Shown here piece after piece: positions 1 to 8,565 of a stretch of DNA of 64,000 bases; the first letter of the stretch is position 1; each line of letters begins with the position of its first letter. Made by a program: the position numbers and the translations under genes. The notes beneath the pieces are model-generated. The model saw only the letters and a program-made list of their open reading frames with translations, was not told where the DNA came from and did no database searches. Where the stretch lies: contig NZ_JAGYPI010000002.1 of the NCBI RefSeq assembly GCF_018343615.1, forward strand, positions 639,562 to 703,561, written 5' to 3'. The stretch is from Bacillus sp. FJAT-49736 (GTDB lineage Bacteria > Bacillota > Bacilli > Bacillales > Bacillaceae_C).

Positions 1-965
1 TGCTTGGACTGCTGACTCTTGGAGAAAAAGAGCATCGCAAGTACAAATCCAAGAGTAGTACCAGAGCCGCCAAGATACACAAATATATCAAAGAACTGTG
101 AAGTAATGACATTTGGCAGTTCTTGATGAGCCTCAAATGCGATACGATTTTGATCCATGGCTGTAAGCCAAATAGGACTCATGACACCGCCGACTATAGC
201 TGCACCATGCAACCCGCATGACCAAAGGAGCTGGATAAATATAACCGCAATAATACCTCCGATGAGGCTTCCCCCGAGAACTCCGAGCGGCTTTTGTAAA
301 AGTTCACCGACAATATTATGCAAGCTTTCAAAGGATGTCTGTTCAATAAGAAGTCTGGCTAGCCAGACAACTAGAAAGACGAAAAAGCCAGGTATTAATG
401 CAACAAAAGATTTACTTACTGCTGGTGGAACTCCATCCGGCATTTTAATAATGATATTCTTTTTAATGACAAATCGATAAATCTCTGTCGATACCATCGC
501 AATAATCATAGCAACAAATAAGCCTTTACTTCCTAATAAAGCTGTAGGAACCCCACCGGAAACCTCGATTGCTTTTTTCATGCCTTCTCCCTGGAACATA
601 AAGCTATAAGGAGTAGCTAGCAAAAATGCCGCAACGGAAATGGCACCCGCTGATAGTGCATCGACTTTATATTTTTCAGCGAGCCGATACGCAATACCAA
701 ATGCAGCTATCAGAGCCATAATATCGAAGGAGGCACCAACCGGATACGATAATTTTGTTCTCCATGCATCTCCAAAGGTCCTAGCCATAAACTCCGGATA
801 ACCAGTAATCGGCAGGTTCCCCAAAATCAGAAACAGCGAGCCGATGATGATGAGCGGCATTGTGAGAATAATACCGTCCCGCAATGCTTGCAAATGCCGC
901 TGCCCTGCTATTTTTGCCGCGACAGGCATCACCTTATTTTCTAAAATGTCATTTACCTTACTCAT
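1..965 (-). CDS. celB: PTS cellobiose/lactose-family EIIC permease (partial, C-terminus off the left edge)
   Basis: Reverse-strand frame open from ATG at 965 (RBS GGGGGAG just upstream) to the window edge, about 321 residues. The translation is hydrophobic with many membrane segments and matches the EIIC of the lactose/cellobiose PTS family: an N-terminal MSKVNDILENKVMPVA helix, then LRDGIILTMPLIIIGS and later LLWSCGLHGA. EIIC forms the membrane channel that imports a beta-glucoside while it is phosphorylated by EIIB. It lies 371 nt downstream of an EIIB gene on the same strand, so they are probably co-functional. No EIIA is seen here. The exact sugar cannot be told from sequence. Confidence 0.93.
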   Translation of the reverse strand, partial: MSKVNDILENKVMPVAAKIAGQRHLQALRDGIILTMPLIIIGSLFLILGNLPITGYPEFMARTFGDAWRTKLSYPVGASFDIMALIAAFGIAYRLAEKYKVDALSAGAISVAAFLLATPYSFMFQGEGMKKAIEVSGGVPTALLGSKGLFVAMIIAMVSTEIYRFVIKKNIIIKMPDGVPPAVSKSFVALIPGFFVFLVVWLARLLIEQTSFESLHNIVGELLQKPLGVLGGSLIGGIIAVIFIQLLWSCGLHGAAIVGGVMSPIWLTAMDQNRIAFEAHQELPNVITSQFFDIFVYLGGSGTTLGFVLAMLFFSKSQQSK

Positions 966-1336
966 TATTTCTCCCCCTTTGTTTAAAAGGCACACCAATT
1001 TTTTTAATTCTTGGGATGAAACAATTTCGATGGAAGGCTTAAATAGAAAAATGTAAGGATAATAGCAACCATCCAACCTTATTCTTTTTTAAGTTTTTGT
1101 CTGAACCACCACCCATCCAAATCAATTTAGGCGGATTTCACCTATTTTGTTAAAATCCAAAAGCGGATTTCAACTTGTTGCTTTTCGTACATTGTTCTCC
1201 ATCCTAATATAGATTCGGCTTTGGTGCATCTTTTCTTAAAATGAATAAAGGTTTGTTATAAGGTTTTCTTCACCAAAAGCCACAAGTCTAGGAATAGAGT
1301 CTCGATTTATGATAAGAGATAACTCTCTTTTCACCC
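966..1336. other. intergenic gap between PTS IIB and IIC genes
   Basis: 371 nt without a convincing gene. It contains one copy of a short motif (GCATCTTTTCTTAA, about 1223-1237) that recurs in other intergenic regions of the window. No strong terminator or promoter could be assigned by eye. Confidence 0.5.
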
Positions 1337-1636
1337 TTAGAGCAGCTTTAATGCCCTTTCAAGAACTGCTTTTCCATTCATCGTCCCATATTCACGCATA
1401 TCAATGACTTCAACGGGAATATCCTTCCTAACAATCGATTCCACTTGCTTCTTTTGATAGCGTACTTGTGGTCCCAAGAGAACGATATCTACCTGATCTG
1501 CAACCGTTCCGCATTCTGATACCGGAAGAGCAAATATCTCAATTTCCTCACCGATATCCTTGGCATGATCCAGCATTTTGTTTACTAATAGACTCGTAGA
1601 CATTCCTGCAGCACATACTAATAAAATTTTTTTCAT
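1337..1636 (-). CDS. celA: PTS cellobiose/lactose-family EIIB component
   Basis: 99 residues from ATG 1636, which sits 7 nt after GGAGG; an in-frame TTG at 1642 overlaps the RBS spacer and is less likely. The N-terminus MKKILLVCAAGMSTS carries the phosphorylated cysteine (C8) and P-loop-like CAAGMSTS of lactose/cellobiose EIIB proteins, and the length fits the family (about 100 aa). It accepts phosphate from EIIA and passes it to the sugar bound by EIIC. A cre-like operator lies just upstream, suggesting CcpA repression. Confidence 0.94.
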   Translation of the reverse strand: MKKILLVCAAGMSTSLLVNKMLDHAKDIGEEIEIFALPVSECGTVADQVDIVLLGPQVRYQKKQVESIVRKDIPVEVIDMREYGTMNGKAVLERALKLL

Positions 1637-1669
1637 GATCAATCCTCCAATTCAAATAAAAAGTGTGTG

Positions 1670-1683
1670 GGTAAGCGCTTTCA
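1670..1683 (-). promoter_or_regulatory. cre-like catabolite-repression site
   Basis: GGTAAGCGCTTTCA (+ strand) matches the CcpA cre consensus TGWNANCGNTNWCA at all positions but the first. It lies 34 nt upstream of the PTS IIB start codon, a position where CcpA binding would repress transcription. Confidence 0.7.
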
Positions 1684-1756
1684 TTTGATAGGTAATTATA
1701 TTCATAGTGTCCACCCTTTTATACCATGTTGAACTTTTTATTTATAAACTTTCACC

Positions 1757-1796
1757 AAAAAAAAAAATGTGAAGCACTTAACTTCACATTTTTTTA
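1757..1796 (-). terminator. bidirectional hairpin terminator after cvfB
   Basis: AAAATGTGAAG and ACTTCACATTTT arms with a short loop, flanked by a long A run on the left and T run on the right. It sits between the end of cvfB and the start region of the PTS genes. Confidence 0.8.
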
Positions 1797-1881
1797 TTGA
1801 AATATTAGGTTTTTTCGTATTAATGTTAACTCCGTTACTGTGTATGCTCTGCAAAAGCAATATAGTTTAGGAAAAAAGCCA

Positions 1882-2736
1882 TTATTTAAAGTAACTCCAA
1901 CCGTCCTCTTGGTAAACTTTCCCTTCCTTCATCAACTTTCCAAGACCTCTTTTAAAAGAAGCTTTGCTCATGTTGAAGCGTGCTGCGATATCCTCTGGAG
2001 TACTTTTATCCCAATACGGCATTCTACCGCCACGGCTTTCCATATAGCGGTAAATAATATCAGAATTTTCCTCCATTGCTTCATGGCCCCTCTTTAATAA
2101 GGATACATTGATACCGCCATCCTGCTTCACATCGATAATTCTCCCCTCCACCTTTTGGCCTAGTCGAGGTTCTTGCATTCGCTGTGATTCATGGATAAAA
2201 CCAATATAGTTCTCGTCTGTAAGAATGAAGGTTCCAATCATCAGCAGACGATAGGCTCTCCCTGAAACATTCTTATTAAAATCCTTCCTTGTTGCAGGTA
2301 CAGCAACTGCACGCATGATGTCCTCAGTGGCAAGCCTGCCGAATAGGCGATTATGCTTGTCTGTCTTCAATGTGCAATACAATTGGTCTCCCTTAGCTGG
2401 CCATAAGGTAAACAGGGCAGGTAAATCGTCTTTGGAAACAAGGATATCCTTACTGATTCCAATCGAAACGAACACTCCAAGCTCATGCTTTACCTCTACA
2501 ACCTCTACCCAATCATATGTACCGATTTTAATTTTCGGGATGGACATCGTTGCGGCTAATCTCCCTTGGTGGTCTTGATAAATAAATACGGTTTGAGGCT
2601 CCTCCGGATCAAATGATTCCAATATTTCGCTTTGATGAAGGAGCACATCTTCCTCCCCATTTGACAAAAAATATCCGAATGGCGCTTCCCGCTCCACCTG
2701 CAGCTCTACTATTGTTCCTGGCTGAAGACTTGTCAT
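1882..2736 (-). CDS. cvfB: CvfB/YitL-like S1-domain RNA-binding protein
   Basis: 284 residues from ATG 2736, preceded by AAAGGA with 8-nt spacing; the frame stays open 34 codons further upstream but lacks an RBS there. The N-terminal half has consecutive S1-like OB folds (TIVELQVEREAPFGYFL, then YDWVEVVEVKHELGVFVSIG), and the C-terminus is a small winged-helix segment (TPEDIAARFNMSKASFKRGL). This is the architecture of CvfB, an RNA-binding virulence/exoprotein regulator in Staphylococcus and YitL in Bacillus. Monocistronic, with its own terminator downstream. Confidence 0.9.
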   Translation of the reverse strand: MTSLQPGTIVELQVEREAPFGYFLSNGEEDVLLHQSEILESFDPEEPQTVFIYQDHQGRLAATMSIPKIKIGTYDWVEVVEVKHELGVFVSIGISKDILVSKDDLPALFTLWPAKGDQLYCTLKTDKHNRLFGRLATEDIMRAVAVPATRKDFNKNVSGRAYRLLMIGTFILTDENYIGFIHESQRMQEPRLGQKVEGRIIDVKQDGGINVSLLKRGHEAMEENSDIIYRYMESRGGRMPYWDKSTPEDIAARFNMSKASFKRGLGKLMKEGKVYQEDGWSYFK

Positions 2737-2867
2737 ATATAAAATCCTTTCTATCCAATTCATTTTTAGTTTACTGAATGTATATCTTTTTATCCTTATA
2801 TTGTACCAAAAATACGAATAAAGAAACGAATTAAGCAAAAAATAGCTACGAAGCTAAAAGGAAAAGA

Positions 2868-3098
2868 GTGATTTATATGGACCGTGATAGAGATTATCAT
2901 GAGAGAGATACTCATCCCAATTCTTCCTATGAAGGTGTGGAAGCAAACCCATTTGGAGGACCAAATATGGGATTAAAGCTTGATTTACCACATAATAACC
3001 CGTTTCATGTTACCTCTTTAAGAAAGGATAAGGAACTAGAGCGGTTTTCTAAATACTTTGACGGGAAAATTGATTCAGATGGAAAGGAAGACGAATAA
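2868..3098 (+). CDS. small hydrophilic protein, function unknown
   Basis: 76 residues from GTG 2868, 5 nt after AAAGGA; an internal ATG at 2877 is an alternative start but is 14 nt from the RBS. Highly charged, no membrane segment, with NPFGGP and DLPHNNPFHVTSLRKDKELERF segments. Divergent from cvfB and directly followed (TAA-ATG junction) by another small gene, so the two are probably cotranscribed. I do not recognise the family. Confidence 0.6.
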   Translation: MIYMDRDRDYHERDTHPNSSYEGVEANPFGGPNMGLKLDLPHNNPFHVTSLRKDKELERFSKYFDGKIDSDGKEDE

Positions 3099-3230
3099 AT
3101 GACACAGTCAAAAGGACAAAAGGAACGCCAATGGACAGTAAGAAAACAATCGCAAAACCCCCATGGAAAAATAAAATCATTAGAAGAGATTGCGGATGAA
3201 ATGAAACCTAATACTAAAAAGCAGTCTTGA
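3099..3230 (+). CDS. 43-aa basic protein, function unknown
   Basis: ATG immediately follows the stop of the preceding gene; translation starts MTQSKGQKERQWTVRKQSQ and ends TKKQS. Rich in Lys, Gln and Arg. The tight coupling and the terminator 56 nt downstream support a real two-gene unit. Small basic proteins of this sort are common in Bacillus, often expressed in the forespore, but I cannot name it. Confidence 0.55.
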   Translation: MTQSKGQKERQWTVRKQSQNPHGKIKSLEEIADEMKPNTKKQS

Positions 3231-3285
3231 ATATATTATTTTTTACAATAACCAATTGCTTAAATTGAAGTAACAAATAATGTGT

Positions 3286-3322
3286 AAAGGGGTCTAAAGC
3301 TTTAACGCTTCGGACCCTTTTT
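3286..3322 (+). terminator. hairpin terminator after the small-gene pair
   Basis: GGGTC/GACCC and AAAGC/GCTT paired arms followed by a T run; positioned just after the 43-aa gene. Confidence 0.8.
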
Positions 3323-3365
3323 ATGATAGCATGGAATTTTTAAAATACGACTCCAAGTAAATAAA

Positions 3366-3394
3366 CCCTATTCTGCCTTTTGGCAAAATAGGGG
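3366..3394. repeat. inverted repeat (CCCTATTCTGCC / GGCAAAATAGGG)
   Basis: Near-perfect 12-bp arms around a TTTT loop, without an adjacent T run. It may be a second weak terminator or a dispersed palindrome. Confidence 0.5.
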
Positions 3395-3520
3395 TATGTT
3401 CCTGGTACAATTTACCTCGTGTACCATCATCATCTTTATTATTTACCTTATTCCGAATGTACAGTGCCTAACACATGGTGCCAAGCACCATTTTAAGATA
3501 GAGGAAATCATTACTTTCAT

Positions 3521-3964
3521 TTACTCCTTTTTTTCCCTATCCACTCGACCATCCAGCTCCTCACTAAATTCTGTGCTGTATCGTGTCGTTCGAATAGGGA
3601 TTGGGCGATCATAGTCTTCGTCCACAAAGTAGCGATTTAGAATAAAACCATGGAACAGTGCTTCAGCCCATGTTAAAAAGAAGGTCATAAAAAATGCAGA
3701 GTAAAGCGTTCTGCTTAAAGTTAGATGAAAATAGAAATATTCGATTGCCCCTAGCATTGCATAATACATAATAAAATCAGCAACTATTGCCGTAATACTT
3801 CCCATTCGGTAAATCAATAGATCCCCAATAAGATAGGAAGCAATGGTTACCACTACCGCCGTTGCAAAAATAGCAGGTATCGGAAGATCAAAAATTCCTA
3901 ATACAGAAAAAGTAAAAATACCGACAAAAATAAATTTAATAATAAGCGCAATGATATGTCTCAT
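3521..3964 (-). CDS. DUF2512/YndM-family four-helix membrane protein
   Basis: 147 residues, ATG 3964 preceded by GGAGA at 7 nt. About four hydrophobic helices (residues 5-25, 30-50, 58-78, 85-110) and a charged C-terminal tail, matching the DUF2512 (YndM) family of Bacillus membrane proteins. Function unknown. Stands alone. Confidence 0.85.
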   Translation of the reverse strand: MRHIIALIIKFIFVGIFTFSVLGIFDLPIPAIFATAVVVTIASYLIGDLLIYRMGSITAIVADFIMYYAMLGAIEYFYFHLTLSRTLYSAFFMTFFLTWAEALFHGFILNRYFVDEDYDRPIPIRTTRYSTEFSEELDGRVDREKKE

Positions 3965-4213
3965 TTCTTGTCTCCTTACAAAAAGTAGATTTTTTTCTAT
4001 TTTTTATGATGTTCATTAAAATGAGAAAATATGTAAGGAAACGTTATTAAGATTTTTATCTGCAAAAGCGAAAAAATTTATGAAAAGAGACTTATGTAAA
4101 GATACCTTATGAACCATGATCATCAAATGAGGAGTTATGAAGGAACCCAGTTAAGAGGAGATAAGATTAGAATTATAACACCATCCACTCCTGCCCAATT
4201 AAAATTACAAATA

Positions 4214-4243
4214 AAAAAGAGCCGAACCACCTCGGTTCGGCTC
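4214..4243 (-). terminator. strong terminator of the secreted OB-fold/FIMAH gene
   Basis: GAGCCGAACC / GGTTCGGCTC perfect 10-bp stem; on the minus strand it is followed by a T run (AAAAAA on +). It lies 9 nt past the stop codon. Confidence 0.9.
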
Positions 4244-4251
4244 ACTTTCTG

Positions 4252-6912
4252 CTAAATTGCCTCTTCATACTGATCAGATGTTAAGGACGCATTAATCAGC
4301 AACTCTGCAAAATCCCTATCAATTTTCTTCCCTTTTTGGGCATTTACTTCATTGATGAAGGCATGAATCATGTTTTGTTTTGTCTTATCATTTTTCGCAC
4401 TCTGTATGTTGTTCACTTTCGCCATTAAACTGTTGTAAATTCCTAGATTCGTAATCTTGCCGTTCTCATATCCCGTTGTAAGCAGCTCATCTAAATGATC
4501 CGTATCCATGATCACTTGAATGTCAAACTGTCTGGAGCTTCTATTTCCAGCATTATCAACAGCTTCTACTGAAATCGTATGTTTGCCTAATGACAGTTGA
4601 AGCGGCTCGATCTGAATAGGATTTTGAACTTCTACACCATCCAGTGTAATTTTCACGCTTTTGACACCTGTACCCTCATCCGTTACAAGGATATTCACTT
4701 CTGCCCGATCCGATAGGAAGAAGGTTACTGCATCCAAATCGTGAATGACAGGTGGAGTTTTATCCGCAATTTCAAAATCATTTATACTTAATGGCTTTAA
4801 TTGATAGATATCCTTAAAGATAGAGGATATACCGGAAATATTCACAACATCACCATTATGATATTGAGATGAAAATTGAGTGTATGTTAAACCGGTTCTT
4901 TCATCCACCCTGACTCTTGTCACTTTTTCACCTTTTATAGCATCAAATTCAAATGCTTTGTTCAACGCAGTTAAGTTTTGAATTTCTACATTTTCTAATT
5001 GAACAAGCTGACCTTGGTTTTGCTCACTTAGTTGACTTACAGTAATTGGTTTAGGCAGATCACTAGTTCCGGTTTTTTCAATAGCTAATGGATCGGATAA
5101 TTCTAATTCACTATTGAAAACGGAAAGTGGTGCAGTGATTTTCACTGTATCTCCAAGTTTGTAATTACCATTGTTTACAAAAACATAAATACCAGCTGTT
5201 TCATCTTGTAAGTAGAAACCATTTCCACCAAACACACCCGGTGTAGAGGTTACTACTCCTTCTACCGTTACAACCGAACCTGGTTGTGCTGTTCTGGCAG
5301 TAGCTAACGTTACTTTTTCCGGTAGATTCGGCTTATCTTCTGGAAGTGGCTCGGCATGTACATTGCCGATGGTTACTGGTTCTGTTAGCATATTATTTCC
5401 GTTCAATCGCAAGCGTAAATTTGCTGCGCCTAATGACCCTGGTTTAATTTTTACTGTTACATCTTTACTTGCATGACCTAAGGAGTCTGCTGTAACAGAG
5501 AAATTGGCACTGTATCCATATCCTGTTGGCCATGTTCCATCAGGGTTTTGAACCATAGCAACCTGTGTACCACCTGTAAGATAGATTCCTAGGCTCAACC
5601 CGCTAATCGTTTGTCCTGGCAGTAGATTATCAAGCTTTACACGAATTTGGAACTCTTCTGCATTTGGCAAAGTAGCCTGGTGAACAAACGAATAAGCTGG
5701 ATTTACCGGTGCTGATTTGGTAGATCCAAAGGACCCTGGAGCAAATGTAGATGGATCATACCATTTGTATCCACCAGTTGGCTGTGCCCATGGCTCTGAT
5801 TGCGGTTCAGTAGTGTTTTGTGGTAGTTCCCAATCATATAATTTTGTTACAGGACTAAGTTGTAATCCAGACACTTGATCAAAGCTTGTATAATTCTCTT
5901 GATTTGCTAACCAATTGATAGTGTTGATAAGGAAGGTACTATCATCCCCTTCATCCTTGAAACCGTCATAGGTGGTTTTCTTTTTTCCATTATCTTCACG
6001 CAGGTATTTCGGTGTAGAATCCTCCACTGGTGAAGAATCTCCTAAGAAAGCAGCTTTTCCTTTTCCAACCTTAGAAATAGCGGCAAATGCACCTTCTTCT
6101 ATACCACCATTGTTATACACACCTTGGTCAACCGCACTGCCCCAAGCTGGCGGACTTTTCGGCATATATATAAGACCTTTTGCTTTAGTAGGATCTAAGA
6201 TTGCTAGGGTTGAACCAGCGTGCATTTCTACCGTCTTCACACCCTGTGTGATTCCAAAAGATTGTTCCGGCGTCACGACTGTTTCTCCACCTGTAATATC
6301 CCCTAATGCATTAGTGCGGAAACGAATACCGAAATGATCAGCTAACCAATCTGAGCTCTCCACACCTTGCATTTCTTGTGAGGATGCTTCTTCCTTTGTC
6401 ATCCCTTTCGTTGGATCAGTCCATGCACCGCGTCTAAATCCGTTGAATACTTCTCCTGAATCCCAGCGGTTTAGATTGCGGTCAGAGTTATAATGATCTC
6501 CGATAAAGAAGATGCTGCCACCGTTTTGCACATATTGAAGCATGGCATCTTGTTCCGATTTTTTAAACGGAATATTGGATTCTCCTAGAACAAATACACT
6601 GTAATCTTTTAAATCGTCATACGTAATTGGCGTTGTTTTTCTTAATTCCTTTACATAAAATCCTTGATCCGCAATGGCATCTGCAAAATCTGAAAAACCT
6701 CCATCAATAACCCAGTCCGCTGCACCGGCTGTTTCTCCGTGAGTGTTATCAAACAATACCTTTTTTCCATTCGGATTCTTCGGATTAATAAATGGGGCTG
6801 GATCATTTTGTCCTTCGGCTTTGGCAGTATGCAAGCCAGAAAGAGTCGGTAAAGTTCCTGCGACAAGAACTATTGCTAATACTTTTAAGAACAAGCTTTT
6901 TAATTTCCCCAT
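4252..6912 (-). CDS. large secreted GATase-like / OB-fold / FIMAH-domain protein
   Basis: 886 residues, ATG 6912 after GGGAGG. A Sec signal peptide (residues 1-32, cleavage near TAKAE) is followed by a region resembling DUF4350/type 1 glutamine-amidotransferase-like folds (VLFDNTHGETAGAADW to VGKGKAAFLGDSSPVED, about 50-300). A middle beta-rich segment precedes a YhcR-type OB-fold (VVTVEGVVTSTPGVFGGNGFYLQDETAGIYV, about 545-610). Then comes an Ig-like segment (TPPVIHDLDAV, about 715-800) and a C-terminal FIMAH domain (about 802-886, with MIHAFINEVNAQKGKKI). These modules occur in Bacillus cell-surface nucleases, but no nuclease catalytic domain is visible here. No cell-wall anchor motif. Likely extracellular, substrate unknown. 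Confidence 0.8.
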   Translation of the reverse strand: MGKLKSLFLKVLAIVLVAGTLPTLSGLHTAKAEGQNDPAPFINPKNPNGKKVLFDNTHGETAGAADWVIDGGFSDFADAIADQGFYVKELRKTTPITYDDLKDYSVFVLGESNIPFKKSEQDAMLQYVQNGGSIFFIGDHYNSDRNLNRWDSGEVFNGFRRGAWTDPTKGMTKEEASSQEMQGVESSDWLADHFGIRFRTNALGDITGGETVVTPEQSFGITQGVKTVEMHAGSTLAILDPTKAKGLIYMPKSPPAWGSAVDQGVYNNGGIEEGAFAAISKVGKGKAAFLGDSSPVEDSTPKYLREDNGKKKTTYDGFKDEGDDSTFLINTINWLANQENYTSFDQVSGLQLSPVTKLYDWELPQNTTEPQSEPWAQPTGGYKWYDPSTFAPGSFGSTKSAPVNPAYSFVHQATLPNAEEFQIRVKLDNLLPGQTISGLSLGIYLTGGTQVAMVQNPDGTWPTGYGYSANFSVTADSLGHASKDVTVKIKPGSLGAANLRLRLNGNNMLTEPVTIGNVHAEPLPEDKPNLPEKVTLATARTAQPGSVVTVEGVVTSTPGVFGGNGFYLQDETAGIYVFVNNGNYKLGDTVKITAPLSVFNSELELSDPLAIEKTGTSDLPKPITVSQLSEQNQGQLVQLENVEIQNLTALNKAFEFDAIKGEKVTRVRVDERTGLTYTQFSSQYHNGDVVNISGISSIFKDIYQLKPLSINDFEIADKTPPVIHDLDAVTFFLSDRAEVNILVTDEGTGVKSVKITLDGVEVQNPIQIEPLQLSLGKHTISVEAVDNAGNRSSRQFDIQVIMDTDHLDELLTTGYENGKITNLGIYNSLMAKVNNIQSAKNDKTKQNMIHAFINEVNAQKGKKIDRDFAELLINASLTSDQYEEAI

Positions 6913-7176
6913 AATAGCCTCCCATTAAATTAGTAAATATGTCACACTTATTAATAGATTTATAGAAATGTGACATACTCATAAATATAGTAACATGCAC
7001 TATCCCCTTCATTATATAGGTCCATTTGACTGAAAAAGTTAAGTTCAGATTAAGAGTATGTAAACGTTTAAATAATAGGATTCCCTATTTTCAAAGGATT
7101 GGAATAAATTCTCCCAACTAATACATTTGTCCTATTTTTGATTTTCTTTTTAAATTACAATGTGAAACATAAAAAA

Positions 7177-7202
7177 ACAGCTACTGGAAAATGTAGCTGT
7201 TG
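7177..7202 (-). terminator. hairpin terminator downstream of ydjO
   Basis: AACAGCTAC / GTAGCTGTT stem with an 8-nt loop and an A run on the left, which is a T run for the minus strand; 88 nt past the ydjO stop. Confidence 0.7.
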
Positions 7203-7289
7203 ATTTTTCTTACGATAAACAAAGCTGTCCTCGTTTTGAATGAAATTATATCGTAAAATGTTTCTTATTTTTTCAATGAATTTATGAAA

Positions 7290-7472
7290 TCATTCAATTA
7301 CTGGTAAAACTTTTGTTCCTTTCTCCATTTCAGAATTACATAATGGACATTTTGGTGTTTCTTCGAGTGAAAATGCTTCTCTCATCCAACCAAAACAACT
7401 CTCACTTGTACAGGACCAAATAGATGTTTCCACTTCAGGTACTGGTTCCTTCTGGCCTCTAAAGTATGCCAT
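7290..7472 (-). CDS. ydjO: YdjO-family cold-inducible zinc-ribbon protein
   Basis: 60 residues from ATG 7472; another ATG at 7484 abuts the GAAGGG RBS and is less likely. Four cysteines in two pairs (CTSESCFGW and CPLCNSEM) form a zinc ribbon, and the ending TKVLPVIE is typical of the YdjO family, described in Bacillus as cold-inducible. Cytosolic, precise role unknown. Confidence 0.85.
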   Translation of the reverse strand: MAYFRGQKEPVPEVETSIWSCTSESCFGWMREAFSLEETPKCPLCNSEMEKGTKVLPVIE

Positions 7473-7639
7473 AATAGATCTCATCCCTTCTATGAGTTAC
7501 CTTTAGTATATCATTATATAAGGAACTAAGATATACTAATAAATTTCAAAAGAGGCAATGAATAATTACCTTCTTTTATGTACATCTCAATTAGTTTATG
7601 CAGCAAGGAAGGAATTTACTCCAATTTTCTCTTAAGAAA

Positions 7640-7669
7640 ATGAACCTACTCCAAAAGGAATAGGTTCAT
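7640..7669 (-). terminator. hairpin terminator after a YjcZ gene
   Basis: ATGAACCTACTCC / GGAATAGGTTCAT arms (one mismatch) around AAAA, with an A run on the left serving as the T run for the minus strand. Confidence 0.65.
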
Positions 7670-7718
7670 CCTGGACGTGTCTTACATGATATCCCTTTTC
7701 ATCGTGAAGACTTTGGTT

Positions 7719-7850
7719 TTATAACCAAGCTGCACCAACAATGATAAGAAGGATAAATAACACGACAATTAACGCAAATCCGGAACCAAAACCGCCTACC
7801 GGTCCTCCGTATCCATATCCACCACAGCATCCATATCCACCATAAAACAT
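7719..7850 (-). CDS. YjcZ-family sporulation mini-protein (43 aa)
   Basis: ATG 7850 with an upstream GGAG. A Gly/Tyr-rich head ([20 protein letters not shown]) precedes the conserved hydrophobic core [18 protein letters not shown], the hallmark of the YjcZ/YhzH family of sporulation-associated small membrane proteins in Bacillus. One of five paralogs in the window; this one has a Cys-Cys pair. Likely a spore-envelope or mother-cell membrane peptide; function unknown. Confidence 0.88.
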   Translation of the reverse strand: MFYGGYGCCGGYGYGGPVGGFGSGFALIVVLFILLIIVGAAWL

Positions 7851-8085
7851 TCACATACATCTCCTTTTCTCATTATTTAATAATCATTAATGGCTTTTTT
7901 CGTCAACCTTGTTGCTTTTGGATCATAATAAGGGTAAATTACTTTGTTTCTAGGCAATTTCCGCAAATGTTCTTAAGAAAAGATGCCACGAAGCATTTAG
8001 TTATACGGGTTAATGAACTTATTCGAAAAGCAACAGGTTAAAATCGGATTTTGGATTTTAAATAATCTATGCGAAAATAGCCTTA

Positions 8086-8175
8086 TTAATAAACGTAAGC
8101 GGAACCAACGATAATCAATAGAATAAATAGTACAACGATTAGCGCAAATCCGCCGCCAAATCCAACTGCACTCAT
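8086..8175 (-). CDS. YjcZ-family sporulation mini-protein (29 aa)
   Basis: ATG 8175 follows a perfect TAGGAGGTG RBS. The peptide is almost only the family core ([20 protein letters not shown] then IIVGSAYVY). Same strand as, and upstream of, the 43-aa paralog, but 235 nt apart, so probably separately transcribed. Confidence 0.88.
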   Translation of the reverse strand: MSAVGFGGGFALIVVLFILLIIVGSAYVY

Positions 8176-8374
8176 TTATAACACCTCCTACTGTGTTATT
8201 AATAATAGGATATGGGATTATCCCAAATGCGGGTGGGTGTTTAACCATTTTTTGAAAAAATAATGAACTAGCCGTTCCGTGGTATAGAGAATGGCCCACA
8301 AAGAAAGTAGAATGCTGGCAAATAAAGGTGGTCCTGATACTTAAAGTGGATTTTTATATCGTTTAAAGAAAGTT

Positions 8375-8557
8375 GGAGGGACACACGAGTCGTTATCTGT
8401 GACAAAAAGGGGTTTTTTTCTTCGTTAGAGGGCAGAGGTTCCGTTATTTGTGGAAAAAATAGTCGTTTCCGTGTGTTTTCCCCTAAATAACGGACTCTGT
8501 GTCCTCTTAACCTTTACAATCGACCATTTATATAAAATAACGAACTCTGTGTCCGCC
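8375..8557. repeat. four copies of a dispersed GAGGACA…CGTTATTT repeat
   Basis: Two direct copies (8375-8402, 8428-8453) face two inverted copies (8483-8508, 8533-8557) with consensus GAGGACACAGAGTCCGTTAT. The pairs can fold into long hairpins. The same family recurs at 60565-60695. It fills the otherwise geneless stretch 8176-8565. Confidence 0.75.
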
Positions 8558-8565
8558 AAAAACTT

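Noticed and set aside
157-480. 107-aa + strand frame over PTS IIC
   Set aside because: Antisense shadow of the EIIC gene, no RBS.
7997-8299. 100-aa frame on minus
   Set aside because: Overlaps the YjcZ gene out of frame and has no family or RBS.
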